The notes under the pieces were generated by a model. The model was given only the letters and a program-made list of their open reading frames with translations. It did not search any database and was not told the DNA's origin. Source: Adiantum capillus-veneris (Eukaryota > Streptophyta > Polypodiopsida > Polypodiales > Pteridaceae). From it: 64,000 bases of DNA. The stretch covers positions 85,549,721 to 85,613,720 of the forward strand of contig CM043956.1 of the NCBI GenBank assembly GCA_014529385.2, given 5' to 3'. Position numbers and translations under genes: made by a program. Positions 63,490 to 64,000 of this stretch are shown here, one piece after another (positions within the stretch are counted from its first letter, which is position 1; every line of letters begins with the position of its first letter).

Positions 63490-64000
63490 GGCTACCCAAG
63501 TTACAATGCTTTGAGAACCCCTTCGAACGCAAGAACCCAAAACTTTTGACTGACTCAATTCCCAGAAACTTCAATGGAGCTCAACTTTAGATAAGGACAA
63601 ACACATGCACATCAAATGAGTTTTCATAGTTAATCATTGGAATTACAACAGGCAAAGGAAATTCCAAGATCTCTCATAATCTTCTTGGCCCGACATAAAG
63701 ACTATGCGCTGCTGGCAAAAAATCTTCCTAGACACGTGAACATTTATTTAGATTCTCTGAGTTAAATGAAAAGGAGTGAATTGAGGGCCATTTTAATCAT
63801 CCATTTAAGCCAACCATGCAGCTCCCAAGAAAGCCCACCTATCTTATCCTCTGATTTTGCCAAAATTTCAGCAACATAACATCATAAATGCCTTAAAAGA
63901 CCCAAAGACCAGCCATCATAACTTGGAAAAATTTTGACAGAGTTTCCCCAGAAGTAGAGCAGCGAGAACCCAAAATATAGACTATATATGTATGCATAAA
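63490..64000 (-). other. Element D leader, no further feature seen
   Basis: Untranslated by position. The 5' LTR and primer site should lie beyond the window edge; no LTR start could be recognised. Confidence 0.5.

Overview
The window is a plant-type repeat landscape, almost wholly built from nested and tandemly duplicated transposable elements. It holds one convincing host-type gene, a BYPASS1/ROH1-like protein at 33.4-34.4 kb on the minus strand. Plant signs are Ty1/copia elements primed by tRNA-iMet, an En/Spm CACTA element with TNP2- and TNPA-type genes, plant-style GT-AG introns of 67-110 bp, and many (TG)n(AG)n microsatellites. The MULE-type and unclassified transposases look like protein families I associate with seed-free plants (ferns, mosses, lycophytes). 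A fern is my guess, at low confidence.

Layout. 0-3.5 kb is AT-rich and has no gene. 3.5-6.8 kb is a decayed MULE-like transposase gene split by a 451-bp near-perfect foldback MITE (4311-4761). 7.3-11.4 kb is a broken minus-strand copia element (copia-B) with one LTR. 11.4-15.5 kb and 30.6-33.4 kb are duplicated blocks (called X here) and copia-B fragments. 15.555-30.642 kb is a complete copia element (copia-A: 143-bp LTRs, TSD GGGAG). A complete 9.37-kb minus-strand Ty3-type element (575-bp LTRs, TSD TCAAT) sits inside its integrase codons; that inner element encodes Gag and a protease-like region but no reverse transcriptase, RNase H or integrase. 34.9-38.1 kb is a long tandem repeat (called Y). 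38.103-51.182 kb is an old copia remnant (copia-C) that was entered by a 9.6-kb DNA transposon (38677-48292). 51.7-64 kb is a minus-strand Ty3-type Gag-protease element (element D), entered at 52407-60517 by an En/Spm CACTA element with TSD AAA.

The most unusual object is the 9.6-kb DNA transposon. Its termini begin CATTAGG and it carries an unclassified transposase-like gene, at least two minus-strand genes of unknown function, and a histone H3-like gene. That H3 protein keeps the exact canonical start MARTKQTAR, then has about 185 extra residues, then an H3 histone fold; one missing base in a C run breaks the fold. The 451-bp MITE at 4.3 kb shares its terminal sequence, so the family has both autonomous-size and miniature copies in this window. 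Removing the MITE exactly, with no target duplication, restores the host ORF.

Relative ages by LTR comparison by eye: inner Ty3 element about 1.6% (9/575), copia-A about 3.5% (5/143), copia-C clearly older (near 9% outside its microsatellite). This fits the nesting order. Most coding breaks are single in-frame stops at former CAG or CGA codons, as expected from deamination of methylated cytosines.
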